The translations under genes and the position numbers were made by a program. The notes beneath the pieces are model-generated. The model was not told the origin of the DNA. It did not search any database and saw only the letters and a program-made list of their open reading frames with translations. Positions 41,474 through 50,321 of a stretch of 64,000 bases of DNA are shown piece by piece. This DNA is from Streptacidiphilus sp. P02-A3a (GTDB taxonomy: Bacteria > Actinomycetota > Actinomycetes > Streptomycetales > Streptomycetaceae). Position 1 is the stretch's first letter. Every line of letters begins with the position of its first letter. Location: positions 3,543,922 through 3,607,921 of the forward strand of contig NZ_CP048289.1 of the NCBI RefSeq assembly GCF_014084105.1, in the 5' to 3' direction.

Positions 41474-43194
41474 GCGAGGAAGAAGAGCTGGTTGAGCGGC
41501 AGCTCCTGGGCCGGGGCGATGCTCACCACCTCGCCGTCCAGCTTGACCTGGTACGTCTCCGGGTTCACCTCGACCCGGGGCAGCGCGTCGTTGCGGACCA
41601 TGTTGTGCTTGCCGATCGTGCGGCAGCGCCGGACCGGGACCGCCGTCCGGCTCAGCCCGAGCTCCGCCGCCACGCCCAGGTCCACCGCCGCCTGCGACAT
41701 GAAGGTCAGCGAGGTGGTCTGCAGCGCCCGGCCGTACTGGCCGAACATCGGCCGGTAGTACACCGGTTGCGGGGTCGGCAGCGACGCGTTCGGGTCGCCC
41801 ATCTGGGCCCAGCTGATGATCCCGCCCTTGAGCACCATCTTCGGCTTGGCGGCGAAGGACTGGATCGGCCAGAGCACGATGTCGGCGAGCTTGCCGGGCT
41901 CCAGCGAGCCGATGTAGTCGGAGGTGCCGGTGGCGATCGCCGGGTTGATGGTGATCTTGGCGAGGTAGCGCAGCACCCGCTGGTTGTCGTTGCGCTGGCT
42001 GTCGCCGTCCAGCTTGCCGCGCTGGTCCTTGCAGTGGTGCGCGATCTGGAAGGTCCGGGTGAACGACTCGCCGACCCGGCCCATCGCCTGCGAGTCGGAG
42101 GAGACGATGCTGATCACCCCGAGGTCGTGCAGCACCGTCTCGGCGGCGATGGTCTCCGCGCGGACCCGGCTGTCGGCGAAGGAGACGTCCTCCGGGATGT
42201 CGTGGCTCAGGTGGTGGCAGACCATCACCATGTCCAGCAGCTCGTCCACCGAGTTCACCGTGTACGGCAGCGTCGGGTTGGTCGACGACGGCAGCACGTT
42301 GGGCTCGCCGGTCACCCGCAGGATGTCCGGCGCGTGACCGCCGCCCGCGCCCTCGGAGTGGTACGTGTGGATGGTCCGGCCGCCGATCGCGGAGCGGGTG
42401 TCCTCGAAGAACCCGCCCTCGTTCAGGGTGTCGGTGTGGATCGCGATCTGGATGTCGTACTCGTCCGCCACCGCCAGCGAGTTGTCGATCACGGCCGGGG
42501 TCGCGCCCCAGTCCTCGTGCACCTTCAGCCCGCAGGCGCCCGCCTTGACCTGCTCCTCCAGCGCCCCCGGCAGGCTGCCGTTGCCCTTGCCGTACAGGCC
42601 GACGTTGACCGGCATGCCCTCGCAGGCCTGGAGCATCCGGCCCAGCTGGAACGGCCCCGGGGTGCAGGTGGTGCCGTTGGTGCCGTCGGTGGGGCCGGTG
42701 CCGCCGCCGATCAGCGTGGTGATCCCGTTGCTGAGCGCGGTCACGCCCTGCTGCGGGGAGATGAAGTGCACATGGGAGTCGATGCCCCCGGCGGTGGCGA
42801 TCAGGTGCTCACCGGCGATCACCTCGGTCCCCGGGCCGAGCACCAGCTTCGGATGCACGCCGTCCTGGGTGTGCGGGTTGCCGGACTTGCCCAGGCCGAC
42901 GATGAAGCCGTTCTTGATCCCGAGGTCGCCCTTGACCACGCCCAGGATCGGGTCGAGCACCACCACGTTGGTGATCACCAGGTCCAGCGCCCCCTGCGCG
43001 GCGGTGGCCTGCGGGTCCTGGGCCATCCCGTCGCGGACGGTCTTGCCGCCGCCGTACACCGCCTCGTCGCCGTAGTAGCCCGCGCTGTGGTCCTGCTCCA
43101 CCTCGACCAGCAGGTTGGTGTCGGCCAGGTAGAAGCGGTCACCGACGGTCGGGCCGTACAGGTCGGTGTACTGCTTGCGGGGGATGACGGACAT
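41470..43194 (-). CDS. ureC: Urease alpha subunit UreC
   Basis: The catalytic nickel subunit of urease, 574 residues. All active-site residues appear at a constant offset of +7 from the Klebsiella enzyme: His 141 and His 143, carbamylated Lys 224 in CGLKVHED, His 253, His 279, flap Cys 326-His 327 and Asp 367. It hydrolyses urea to ammonia and carbamate in the cytoplasm. ATG 43194 overlaps the ureB stop by 4 bases and the ureF start overlaps its stop, so stoichiometric coupled translation is likely. Confidence 0.98.
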   Translation of the reverse strand: MSVIPRKQYTDLYGPTVGDRFYLADTNLLVEVEQDHSAGYYGDEAVYGGGKTVRDGMAQDPQATAAQGALDLVITNVVVLDPILGVVKGDLGIKNGFIVGLGKSGNPHTQDGVHPKLVLGPGTEVIAGEHLIATAGGIDSHVHFISPQQGVTALSNGITTLIGGGTGPTDGTNGTTCTPGPFQLGRMLQACEGMPVNVGLYGKGNGSLPGALEEQVKAGACGLKVHEDWGATPAVIDNSLAVADEYDIQIAIHTDTLNEGGFFEDTRSAIGGRTIHTYHSEGAGGGHAPDILRVTGEPNVLPSSTNPTLPYTVNSVDELLDMVMVCHHLSHDIPEDVSFADSRVRAETIAAETVLHDLGVISIVSSDSQAMGRVGESFTRTFQIAHHCKDQRGKLDGDSQRNDNQRVLRYLAKITINPAIATGTSDYIGSLEPGKLADIVLWPIQSFAAKPKMVLKGGIISWAQMGDPNASLPTPQPVYYRPMFGQYGRALQTTSLTFMSQAAVDLGVAAELGLSRTAVPVRRCRTIGKHNMVRNDALPRVEVNPETYQVKLDGEVVSIAPAQELPLNQLFFLA

Positions 43195-43751
43195 CAGCGC
43201 TGCTCCTTGCTGCTGGTCTTGGCCTTGCCCTTGCCCTTCGGCGCGGGTTTCGCGGCGGTCTCGGCCACGGTCTTGGCCACGGTCTTGGGCGTGGCCTTGG
43301 GGGTGGCCGTCGGCTTGTCCTTCGGGCCCGGCTCCGGCGTTCCGGCCGCGGCCGACCGGGCATTGTCCTCGGCCTCCTCGGTGGCGCCCCGGAATCCGCG
43401 TTCCATGGCCCGGCGCACCGCCTCGACCCGGGCCGGGTGCGAGGCGACGCCGCCGTTCAGCAGCCCGCTGAAGCCGACCAGCAGGCCGCTCCCGCCGAAG
43501 GCGCAGAGGTCGACGTCGCGGTCGTCGCCCGGCTCGAACCGGACGGCGGTCCCGGCCGGGATGTCCAGGTGCATGCCGAGGGCCGCGTCCCGGTCGAACA
43601 TCAGGGCGGAGTTGGCCTCGAAGAAGTGGTAGTGCGATCCGACCTGGATCGCCCGGTCGCCGGTGTTGGCGACGTTCAGCGTCCGGGTGCGGCGTCCGGC
43701 GTTGAGCTCGACCGGGTCGTCGCCGTAGAGGTAGGCGGGCTGGCCGACCAT
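43194..43751 (-). CDS. ureB: Urease beta subunit UreB with Lys/Pro/Ala-rich C-terminal tail
   Basis: A 185-residue beta subunit. The first 104 residues form the usual UreB fold ([48 protein letters not shown]). Typical UreB ends around there. An extra 80 residues follow: a helical stretch to about 130, then a basic repeat-like region [20 protein letters not shown] and [14 protein letters not shown]. The frame is undamaged and overlaps ureC by 4 bases, so the tail is genuine. ATG 43751 follows GAGG by 5 bases. The tail may bind nucleic acid, polyphosphate or a partner, or scaffold the subunits. Confidence 0.92.
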   Translation of the reverse strand: MVGQPAYLYGDDPVELNAGRRTRTLNVANTGDRAIQVGSHYHFFEANSALMFDRDAALGMHLDIPAGTAVRFEPGDDRDVDLCAFGGSGLLVGFSGLLNGGVASHPARVEAVRRAMERGFRGATEEAEDNARSAAAGTPEPGPKDKPTATPKATPKTVAKTVAETAAKPAPKGKGKAKTSSKEQR

Positions 43752-43778
43752 GGTGGCCTCGTTTCTTCGCTGCTCGGG

Positions 43779-44594
43779 TCAGTGGGTGTGGGCGGGGGCC
43801 CGGTCGTGCGGGTGTCCGTGCTGTCGCGGCTGCCGGGCCTCCGGCGGGTCGTGGTCGTGGTCGTGCGGGTGGTCGTGGCTGTGGCCGTGCGCCGCCGCCA
43901 GCGCGGCCGCGATGCCGTCGTCGCCGTGGCGCAGCCGGACCCGGGCGTCCTCGCTCCGCGCCGCGAGCACCGCGCGTACCGCCGCCGGGCCGAGCAGCGG
44001 GCCGCTGCCGGTCGCGCCGGAACCCGGCGGCGGCTCGGCCGGGCCGAAGCCCGCCGGCAGCAGCAGCACCTCGGCCGCGCCCAGCCGGTGGCAGCGGTCG
44101 ACCCCCTCGGCGGGCGACGGGTCGCCGTCGGTGAAGGCGACCTCCACCAGTCGGTGCCGACCGAACTGCCGGACCAGCCGGGCCACCCGGTACAGCTCGG
44201 CGTCGGCCTGCGGATCGGCGGCCGGGGCGGTCAGCAGCAGCGCGCGGTCGGCGGCGGCGCCCCGGCCCGCTGCCGCGCGCAGCCAGCCGACCAGGTGCTC
44301 GGTGCTGCCGAAGGGCTCGGCCAGCGCCACCCGTCCGGGCTGCTCCGCCGCGATCGGGCGCAGCGCCCGGGCCGCCTCGGCCGCCAGCTCCGGATCGCGA
44401 CCCAGGGTCATCGGGACGACCAGCACCGGCGGTACGCCGGTCGCCAGCGACTGCCGTACCGCCGCCGCCAGTTCGCGTCCCGCGGGGACCGGTGCGGTGT
44501 CGTGCGTCGGCGGGTGGGGCAGCAGGCGGCCGAAGGCGCTCTCGTGGCCGCCGACCGCGATCAGCCGGAAGGGCCCGGGCGGGACCGCGTTCAT
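43779..44594 (-). CDS. CbiX/SirB-like chelatase-family protein with histidine-rich tail, inside the urease operon
   Basis: A 271-residue cytoplasmic protein of the CbiX-type chelatase fold, recognised from [12 protein letters not shown] (His 17 in place of HGS), [18 protein letters not shown] and [21 protein letters not shown] with LLPAGFG. The sequence ends in a tail with 12 His in residues 236-271 ([14 protein letters not shown]). CbiX/SirB/CfbA proteins insert Co, Fe or Ni into sirohydrochlorin; here the tail and the location between ureA and ureB suggest handling of nickel for urease. ATG 44594 overlaps the ureA stop. The second catalytic His of CbiX is not evident in the first half. Confidence 0.8.
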   Translation of the reverse strand: MNAVPPGPFRLIAVGGHESAFGRLLPHPPTHDTAPVPAGRELAAAVRQSLATGVPPVLVVPMTLGRDPELAAEAARALRPIAAEQPGRVALAEPFGSTEHLVGWLRAAAGRGAAADRALLLTAPAADPQADAELYRVARLVRQFGRHRLVEVAFTDGDPSPAEGVDRCHRLGAAEVLLLPAGFGPAEPPPGSGATGSGPLLGPAAVRAVLAARSEDARVRLRHGDDGIAAALAAAHGHSHDHPHDHDHDPPEARQPRQHGHPHDRAPAHTH

Positions 44595-44896
44595 GCGCCG
44601 ATCGGGTCGTGGCAGGAGACCAGCTTGGTGCCGTCCACGAATCCCGCCTCGATCTGGAGCAGCGGCAGCATCTCGCGGACGCCCTTCATCACCTGGTCCG
44701 CGCCGACCACGTCGCGCCCCAGCTCCATGCACTCGGCGACGGTGCGGCCGTCCCGGGCGCCCTCCAGGATCGCCTCGCTGATCAGCGCGACCGCCTCGCT
44801 GTAGTTCAGCAGCAGGCCGCGGCCGCGGCGCTTGCGGGCGAGGTCCGCGACCACGTAGACGATCAGTTTGTCCAGCTCGCGCGGGGTCAGGTTCAT
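44591..44896 (-). CDS. ureA: Urease gamma subunit UreA
   Basis: A 101-residue structural subunit of urease, full length for the family. It reads [20 protein letters not shown] and ends [15 protein letters not shown], both typical. ATG 44896 has AAGGAAGG 7 bases upstream. It follows the urea transporter gene by 47 bases and overlaps the CbiX-like gene by 4. UreA, UreB and UreC assemble as (ABC)3. Confidence 0.97.
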   Translation of the reverse strand: MNLTPRELDKLIVYVVADLARKRRGRGLLLNYSEAVALISEAILEGARDGRTVAECMELGRDVVGADQVMKGVREMLPLLQIEAGFVDGTKLVSCHDPIGA

Positions 44897-44943
44897 CGGG
44901 GGCCTTCCTTCGGTGCGGCGGGGTGCGGGTGTTCAGCGGGTGT

Positions 44944-45930
44944 TCAGCGGCGTCGGAGCTGCTTGAAGGCGGGCACCGCGAGCAGCAGCAGCCAGGTGGT
45001 GAGGATGAAGGGCCAGGTGAAGGTGTGGCCGCCGAAGGGGGCCACCCAGCCGCTCGACGCGGCCGTCAGCACGCAGCTGACCACGCAGCCGAACAGCGTG
45101 TAGGCGGTCTCGGCCGGGCCCGGCGCGAGGAAGACGACCCCCAGCGCGATGCCGACCAGGACCGCGTTGTAGCCGTAGATGCCGCCCGAGACCAGGGTGG
45201 CGGGCGCCCCCAGCGCCCAGGCGGTGAGCAGGCCGACCAGGCTGCCGACCGCGGTGAACAGGCCCACCCGCAACCCGGCCAGGAACAGCCCGGCCAGCAT
45301 CAGTACGCCCGAGTACCAGGTGTCCAGCAGGAAGACCTCGGCGATGTTGGTGAAGAAGCCGTGCCACAGGTCGTGCCAGGACAGCGCGGTCGGGCCGTGG
45401 GCGGCGGTCGGCAGCGCCGCCGCCGGGGCCTGGCGGGTGAGCCGGGTGAACGCCGGGGCCGCGAGCAGGACCGCGCCGGAGACCAGGCAGAAGGGGGCCG
45501 TCAGCCCGGTGATCCCCCAGCCGCCGAGGAGGGTGGCCAGGGCGGCGGTGACCAGGCAGCAGGCGGCGCCCGCGAACACGGTCAGCACCCAGGTCCAGGG
45601 GTGGTTGCCGAGCGTCAGGACCAGGGCGATACCGGTCAGGCAGCCGCTGAAGCCCTGGAGCCCCTCGGTGATGCTCTCCTGGTCGGCGCCGAGCAGGCGC
45701 GCGCAGAGGATCGCCGAGACCGTGCCCAGCAGCGCGAAGACACCGGCGGTCCAGCCCTTGGCGAAGATCCCGGCGAGGATCAGCGCACCGGTCCAGATGT
45801 TGCCCTGGAGGTCGACCTGGGCGACGCTGACCAGCGTCGCCTCGGCCAGCCGGAGCAGCGGCGGCAGTTGCCCGCGGTCCGGCGCGGGGGCGGGCGCGGG
45901 GGCGGGCGGCGGCGGGGTGGTACCGGTCAT
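44944..45930 (-). CDS. Urea transporter (UT family)
   Basis: A 328-residue urea channel of the UT superfamily with about ten helices in two halves. The urea-transporter marks VAQVDLQGNIWTGALIL and LTAPFCLV are in the first half and a second DTWYSGVLML in the second half. The N-terminus is an Ala/Pro-rich cytoplasmic tail. It is the first gene of the urease operon. ATG 45930 lacks a ribosome site, but a 9-codon ORF (45927-45956) overlaps it by ATGA, so coupled initiation is possible. Confidence 0.92.
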   Translation of the reverse strand: MTGTTPPPPAPAPAPAPDRGQLPPLLRLAEATLVSVAQVDLQGNIWTGALILAGIFAKGWTAGVFALLGTVSAILCARLLGADQESITEGLQGFSGCLTGIALVLTLGNHPWTWVLTVFAGAACCLVTAALATLLGGWGITGLTAPFCLVSGAVLLAAPAFTRLTRQAPAAALPTAAHGPTALSWHDLWHGFFTNIAEVFLLDTWYSGVLMLAGLFLAGLRVGLFTAVGSLVGLLTAWALGAPATLVSGGIYGYNAVLVGIALGVVFLAPGPAETAYTLFGCVVSCVLTAASSGWVAPFGGHTFTWPFILTTWLLLLAVPAFKQLRRR

Positions 45931-45956
45931 CGGGACGGGCGGCGCGTGGGGACCAT
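45927..45956 (-). CDS. Possible leaderless 9-residue ORF overlapping the urea transporter start
   Basis: ATG 45956 opens MVPTRRPSR and its TGA overlaps the urea transporter ATG (ATGA). A -10-like TAGCGT (45969-45964) ends 7 bases before the ATG, the geometry of a leaderless mRNA. It could deliver ribosomes to the transporter gene, which has no ribosome site of its own. A good -35 is not seen. Confidence 0.3.
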   Translation of the reverse strand: MVPTRRPSR

Positions 45957-46195
45957 GGTTCGGACGCTACCCACGGTGCCCGGATCACGCCTGTGGGCGA
46001 GGTAGAACGGGTGACCTGGCGGCCCGGCCCGGGCGTTCGCGGGCCCGATCAGCAGCGGGGCCGACCTCCCGGGGTGCCCGGGTGTTCCTGGTACGCATGA
46101 GACTCGGCGGCTCGCTCGCAGCTATGCTGCGCTCACGCAGGGCACCCCTGAGTGCGCACCAGGGCGCCGGTGACCCGTCTGGGAGGTGGGAATCG

Positions 46196-47008
46196 GTGAA
46201 TCGCCACGAGCGCCTCACGATGCTGCTCGAACTCCTCACCGAGCGGGAGAGCCTCGCCGTGGAGGACGCCGCGGAGCTGCTGGGCGTGTCGACCGCGACG
46301 ATCCGCCGGGACATGGACCAACTGGCCCAGCAGCAGCTGCTGGTGCGCACCCACGGCGGCGCGGTGGCCGGGAACGTCAGCTACGACCTGCCGCTGCGCT
46401 ACAAGACCGCCCGGCACGCGGAGGAGAAGAGCCGGATCGGCCAGGCGGCGGCGCGGTTGGTGCGCTCCGGCATGGTGGTCGGCCTCAACGGCGGGACCAC
46501 CACCACCGAGGCGGCCCGGGCGATCGCCCTGCGCGGCGACGTGGGCGGCGAGGGCGGCGGCCAGGCCGAGGGGGGCCGGGGCGAGGGCTGGACCGCGACC
46601 GTCGTCACCAACGCGCTCAACATCGCCTCGGAACTCACCGTGCGGCCCCGGATCCGGGTGGTGGTGACCGGCGGCGTCGCCCGGGAGAAGTCCTACGAGC
46701 TGATCGGCCCGCTGGCCGGGCACATCCTCGAAGAGGTCACCCTGGACGTGATGTTCCTCGGCGTGGACGCCCTGCACCACACCCTCGGCGCCACCGCCCA
46801 CCACGAGGTCGAGGCCAGCACCAACCGGCTGATGGCCAGCCGGGCCCGGAAGGTGGTGGTGCTCGCCGACAGCTCCAAGCTGGACCGCAGCGCCTTCGCC
46901 CGGATCTGCCACGTCCGGGAGATCCAGCTGGTCATCACCGACGCCGCCGCGCCGGACGAGGTCGTCCAGCAGTTCGAGGAGCAGGGCGTCGAGGTCCTGC
47001 GGGTGTAA
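46196..47008 (+). CDS. DeoR/GlpR-type transcriptional regulator
   Basis: A 270-residue regulator with an N-terminal helix-turn-helix (VEDAAELLGVSTATIRRDMD, about 20-39) and a DeoR sensor domain ending in a sugar-phosphate-binding fold (NGGTTTTEAARAI, TNALNIASEL). An unusual Gly/Glu-rich insertion (GDVGGEGGGQAEGGRGEGW, about 118-136) interrupts it just after the ligand-binding glycine loop. GTG 46196 follows GGGAGGTGGG. It precedes glpDFK and is probably the glycerol-3-phosphate repressor. It is divergent from the urease operon. Confidence 0.87.
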   Translation: MNRHERLTMLLELLTERESLAVEDAAELLGVSTATIRRDMDQLAQQQLLVRTHGGAVAGNVSYDLPLRYKTARHAEEKSRIGQAAARLVRSGMVVGLNGGTTTTEAARAIALRGDVGGEGGGQAEGGRGEGWTATVVTNALNIASELTVRPRIRVVVTGGVAREKSYELIGPLAGHILEEVTLDVMFLGVDALHHTLGATAHHEVEASTNRLMASRARKVVVLADSSKLDRSAFARICHVREIQLVITDAAAPDEVVQQFEEQGVEVLRV

Positions 47009-47017
47009 GGCGGGTGG

Positions 47018-47311
47018 TCACCCGCGGCGGCCGGCGGTCTCCCAGGCCTCGTGCGCGGCCCGCTCCTCGTAGGCGTGCAACTCGTCGATCGCCCCCTGGT
47101 CGCCGTGCGGGTGGCGGCCCGGGGTGCTCGGCGGGGTCGCCCACGACTCCCGCTCGGGGGAGTGCGGCTCCAACTCCGGCGCCGGCTCCCGCTCCTTGCG
47201 CCACGCCCCCACGACGAAGGCGCCGATCAGCACGAGCACGATGATCACGCCCAGCGCCCCGCCGACGACGGCCGCGGCGGTGCTGTTGATTCCTGCTGCC
47301 AGAACGGACAT
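47018..47311 (-). CDS. DUF6479-type small membrane protein
   Basis: A 97-residue protein with a single hydrophobic helix (AAVVGGALGVIIVLVLIGAFVVG, about residues 12-34) followed by a charged cytoplasmic tail (WRKEREPAPELEPHSPERES). This layout matches small streptomycete proteins labelled DUF6479; function unknown. ATG 47311 has AGGAGG 7 bases upstream. It converges on the regulator gene, whose stop is 9 bases away, and is divergent from glpD. Confidence 0.75.
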   Translation of the reverse strand: MSVLAAGINSTAAAVVGGALGVIIVLVLIGAFVVGAWRKEREPAPELEPHSPERESWATPPSTPGRHPHGDQGAIDELHAYEERAAHEAWETAGRRG

Positions 47312-47616
47312 GGCTGGCCTCCTGTATCCCTGAGCGGGCTCCAGGCGACCGGGGTCCGCATGCGGCTGCATGACGGATACCTTTGCAATCCTGCCCCGGT
47401 CCGGGCCGGGTAAACCGACGGCCGATCCGTTTCCGCAGGTCGCACGGGTGCGGCCGCCCCGGAACGGCGGTGGGACCGACCGGTGGCGCGGCGGCACCCG
47501 TTCGGCCGTGCCCGGGGCCGCAGCGGGTGCGCGCCGGGCCGGGACTTGCTGCGATGGGCAGCAACGCCGACGTCGTCGTCGTCGCTCTGTCGCCCACCGC
47601 ATGAAGGAGCAGGCTG
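47312..47616 (+). other. 305-base divergent region ahead of glpD
   Basis: Contains the promoter region of the glpDFK operon and of the DUF6479 gene. I see AAGGAG 9 bases before the glpD ATG, and a less GC-rich patch around 47370-47395. No confident operator for the upstream DeoR-type regulator. Confidence 0.4.
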
Positions 47617-49332
47617 ATGAAGCCGGTCGCCCTGTCGCCGCAGTCCCGCCAGCAGGCGCTGGACGCCATGGCCTCGGGCCGGGAACTGGACATCCTGGTG
47701 GTGGGCGGTGGCGTGGTCGGCGCCGGCTGCGCGCTGGATGCCGTGACCAGGGGCCTGAGCGTCGGGCTGGTCGAGGCCAGGGACTGGGCCAGCGGCACCT
47801 CCAGCCGCTCCAGCAAGCTGATCCACGGAGGGCTGCGCTACCTGGAGATGCTGGACTTCCGGCTGGTGCAGGAGGCGCTGAAGGAGCGCGGCCTGCTGAT
47901 CCAGCGGCTCGCGCCGCACCTGGTGCACCCGGTGAAGTTCCTCTACCCGCTCAAGCACCGCTTCTGGGAGCGGCCGTACGTGGGCGCCGGCGTCCTGCTC
48001 TACGACACCCTGGGCGTCACCTCCGGCAACGCCCGGGGCCTGCCGCACCACCGGCACCTGACCCGCCGCCACGCGCTGCGCGAGGTACCCGCGCTCAAGG
48101 CCGACTCGCTGGTCGGCGCGGTCCAGTACTGGGACGCCCAGGTGGACGACGCCCGGCACACCATGACCATCGCCAGGACCGCCGCCTCCTACGGCGCGCT
48201 GGTGGCGAACCGGACCCGGGTGGTCGGCTTCCTGCGGCAGGGCGAGCGGGTGACCGGCGCGCTGGTGACCGACCTGGAGACCGGCCGCGAGTTCGAGGTG
48301 CACGCCAAGCAGGTGATCAACGCCACCGGGGTGTGGACCGACGACACCCAGGGGCTGGCCGACACCCGCGGCCAGTTCCACGTCCGGGCCTCCAAGGGGG
48401 TGCACGTCCTGGTCCCCCGGGACCGGGTCAACTCCCAGTCCGGGCTGATCCTGCGGACCGAGAAGAGCGTGCTGTTCGTCATCCCCTGGGGTCGGCACTG
48501 GCTGATCGGCACCACCGACACCGACTGGGACCTGGACAAGCAGCACCCCGCGGTGAGCTCCCGGGACATCGACTACCTGCTGGAGCACGTCAACGCGGTG
48601 CTGGAGACCCCGCTCACCCACGACGACGTCGAGGGCGTCTACGCCGGGCTCCGGCCGCTGCTGTCCGGGGACGCCGCCGACACCAGCAAGCTCTCCCGCG
48701 AGCACCTGGTCGGCCACCCGGTGCCCGGCCTGGTGGTGGTCGCCGGGGGCAAGTACACGACCTACCGGGTGATGGCCAAGGACGCCGTGGACGAGGCCGT
48801 GCGCACCCTGGACGGCGGCGCCGCCGGGCCCTCGGTCACCGAGGACGTCCCGCTGGTCGGCGCGGACGGCTACCGGGCGCTGTGGAACCGCAGGCAGACC
48901 CTGGCGGCGGAGTCCGGACTGCACGTGGTGCGCATCGAGCACCTGCTGAACCGGTACGGCTCGCTGATCGGCGAGGTGCTGGCGCTGATCCGGGAGGACC
49001 CGGGGCTCAGCGCGCCGCTGGCGGGGGCCGACGACTACCTGGAGGCCGAGGCGGTCTACGCCGCGACCCACGAGGGCGCGCGCCACCTGGACGACGTGCT
49101 GACCCGGCGGACCCGCGCCTCGATCGAGTCCTGGGACCGGGGCCTGGCCGCCGCCGACCGGGCGGCCCGGCTGATGGCCGGTCCGCTGGGCTGGAGCGAG
49201 GAGCAGGTCCACGACGAGGTCGAGCACTACCGCAAGCGCGTCGCGGCGGAACGCGACGCGCAGCAGCAGCCCGACGACCAGACCGCCGACGCGGCCCGGC
49301 TCGGGGCGCCGGACATCCTGCCGCTCGGCTGA
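47617..49332 (+). CDS. glpD: Aerobic glycerol-3-phosphate dehydrogenase
   Basis: A 571-residue FAD-dependent, membrane-associated enzyme that oxidises glycerol-3-phosphate to dihydroxyacetone phosphate and passes electrons to quinones. The FAD motif ILVVGGGVVGAGCALDAVTR is at about 26-45, and TSSRSSKLIHGGLRYLE, RASKGVHVLVPRDRV and VAGGKYTTYRVMAKDAVDEA are characteristic. Full length for the family. ATG 47617 follows AAGGAG. It is the first gene of glpD-glpF-glpK, an unusual order compared with glpF-glpK-glpD operons. Confidence 0.95.
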   Translation: MKPVALSPQSRQQALDAMASGRELDILVVGGGVVGAGCALDAVTRGLSVGLVEARDWASGTSSRSSKLIHGGLRYLEMLDFRLVQEALKERGLLIQRLAPHLVHPVKFLYPLKHRFWERPYVGAGVLLYDTLGVTSGNARGLPHHRHLTRRHALREVPALKADSLVGAVQYWDAQVDDARHTMTIARTAASYGALVANRTRVVGFLRQGERVTGALVTDLETGREFEVHAKQVINATGVWTDDTQGLADTRGQFHVRASKGVHVLVPRDRVNSQSGLILRTEKSVLFVIPWGRHWLIGTTDTDWDLDKQHPAVSSRDIDYLLEHVNAVLETPLTHDDVEGVYAGLRPLLSGDAADTSKLSREHLVGHPVPGLVVVAGGKYTTYRVMAKDAVDEAVRTLDGGAAGPSVTEDVPLVGADGYRALWNRRQTLAAESGLHVVRIEHLLNRYGSLIGEVLALIREDPGLSAPLAGADDYLEAEAVYAATHEGARHLDDVLTRRTRASIESWDRGLAAADRAARLMAGPLGWSEEQVHDEVEHYRKRVAAERDAQQQPDDQTADAARLGAPDILPLG

Positions 49333-49403
49333 GCCACCGCCCCGCGACCGAACCGACACCGGCCCCCGCTCCGAGGTCCGGACCTGAGAAGGGACCAACT
49401 GCC

Positions 49404-50243
49404 ATGGCCTCGGCCACACTCAACGCCCGCTCGGCCGCGCCGAACGCCTCGCGGGAACTCGTCGGCGAACTGCTGGGCGAGTTCGTCGGCACCATGATCC
49501 TGATCCTGTTCGGCGCGGGCGTGGTCGCCCAGGTCGTGGCGGCCAACCTCGGGGACCACGACAGCATCGCCTGGGCCTGGGGCTTCGGCGTGATGCTCGG
49601 CGTCTACGTCGCCGCCCGGCTGTCCGGCGCGCACCTCAACCCGGCGGTGACGCTGTCGCTGGCCATCTTCCGCGGCTTCTCCTGGCGGAAGGTGGCCCCC
49701 TACGCGCTGGCGCAGACCCTCGGTGCCTTCGTCGCGGCGCTGCTGGTCCGCTGGAACTACACCGAGCTGCTGGCCAAGTTCGACCCCGGGCACACCATCA
49801 AGACCCAGACCGTCTTCTCCACCCTGCCCGGCAACGGCGTCTACCCGGTCAGCGAGTGGGGCGCGCTGCGCGACCAGATCATCGGCACGGCCATCCTGGT
49901 GCTGGTCATCATGGCGCTGACGGACGTCCGCAACACGGCCCCCAAGGCGAACCTGGGCGCGCTGATCACCGGCCTGCTGGTGGTCGCCATCGGCATGGCC
50001 TGGGGCGCCGACGCGGGCTACGCGATCAACCCGGCCCGTGACTTCGGCCCCCGTCTGGCCAGCTTCATCACCGGCTACCGGCACGCCTGGCGCGACCAGT
50101 ACGGCGACATCTACTTCTGGGTCCCGATCGTCGGCCCGCTGATCGGCGGCCCGGTCGGCGCCGCGATCTACCAGTTCCTGATCGCCCGCTTCCTGCCCAC
50201 CGAGGAGACCGAGCCCGGCCGCGTGGTCGTCGACGATCAGTAG
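49404..50243 (+). CDS. glpF: Glycerol facilitator (MIP aquaglyceroporin)
   Basis: A 279-residue channel with six helices and both NPA boxes: SGAHLNPAVT (NPA 79-81) and YAINPARDFGPR (209-211). The Asp after the second box (213) is the mark of glycerol facilitators over water channels. A short Ala/Ser-rich N-terminus precedes the first helix. ATG 49404 is 71 bases after glpD; 78 bases separate it from glpK. The three genes make glycerol uptake, phosphorylation and oxidation. Confidence 0.95.
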   Translation: MASATLNARSAAPNASRELVGELLGEFVGTMILILFGAGVVAQVVAANLGDHDSIAWAWGFGVMLGVYVAARLSGAHLNPAVTLSLAIFRGFSWRKVAPYALAQTLGAFVAALLVRWNYTELLAKFDPGHTIKTQTVFSTLPGNGVYPVSEWGALRDQIIGTAILVLVIMALTDVRNTAPKANLGALITGLLVVAIGMAWGADAGYAINPARDFGPRLASFITGYRHAWRDQYGDIYFWVPIVGPLIGGPVGAAIYQFLIARFLPTEETEPGRVVVDDQ

Positions 50244-50321
50244 CCGCACCGGCCAGTCGGAACACCAGCCCGCGCACACAGTAGATCTGATCAATCGTCA
50301 TCACCTCCGGAAGGATCCGTC

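Noticed and set aside
45931-46010. GlnR box upstream of the urea transporter/urease operon
   Set aside because: A partial GTCAC-N6-TACC match exists on the minus strand, but the second half does not fit the GTnAC-N6-GaAAC consensus.
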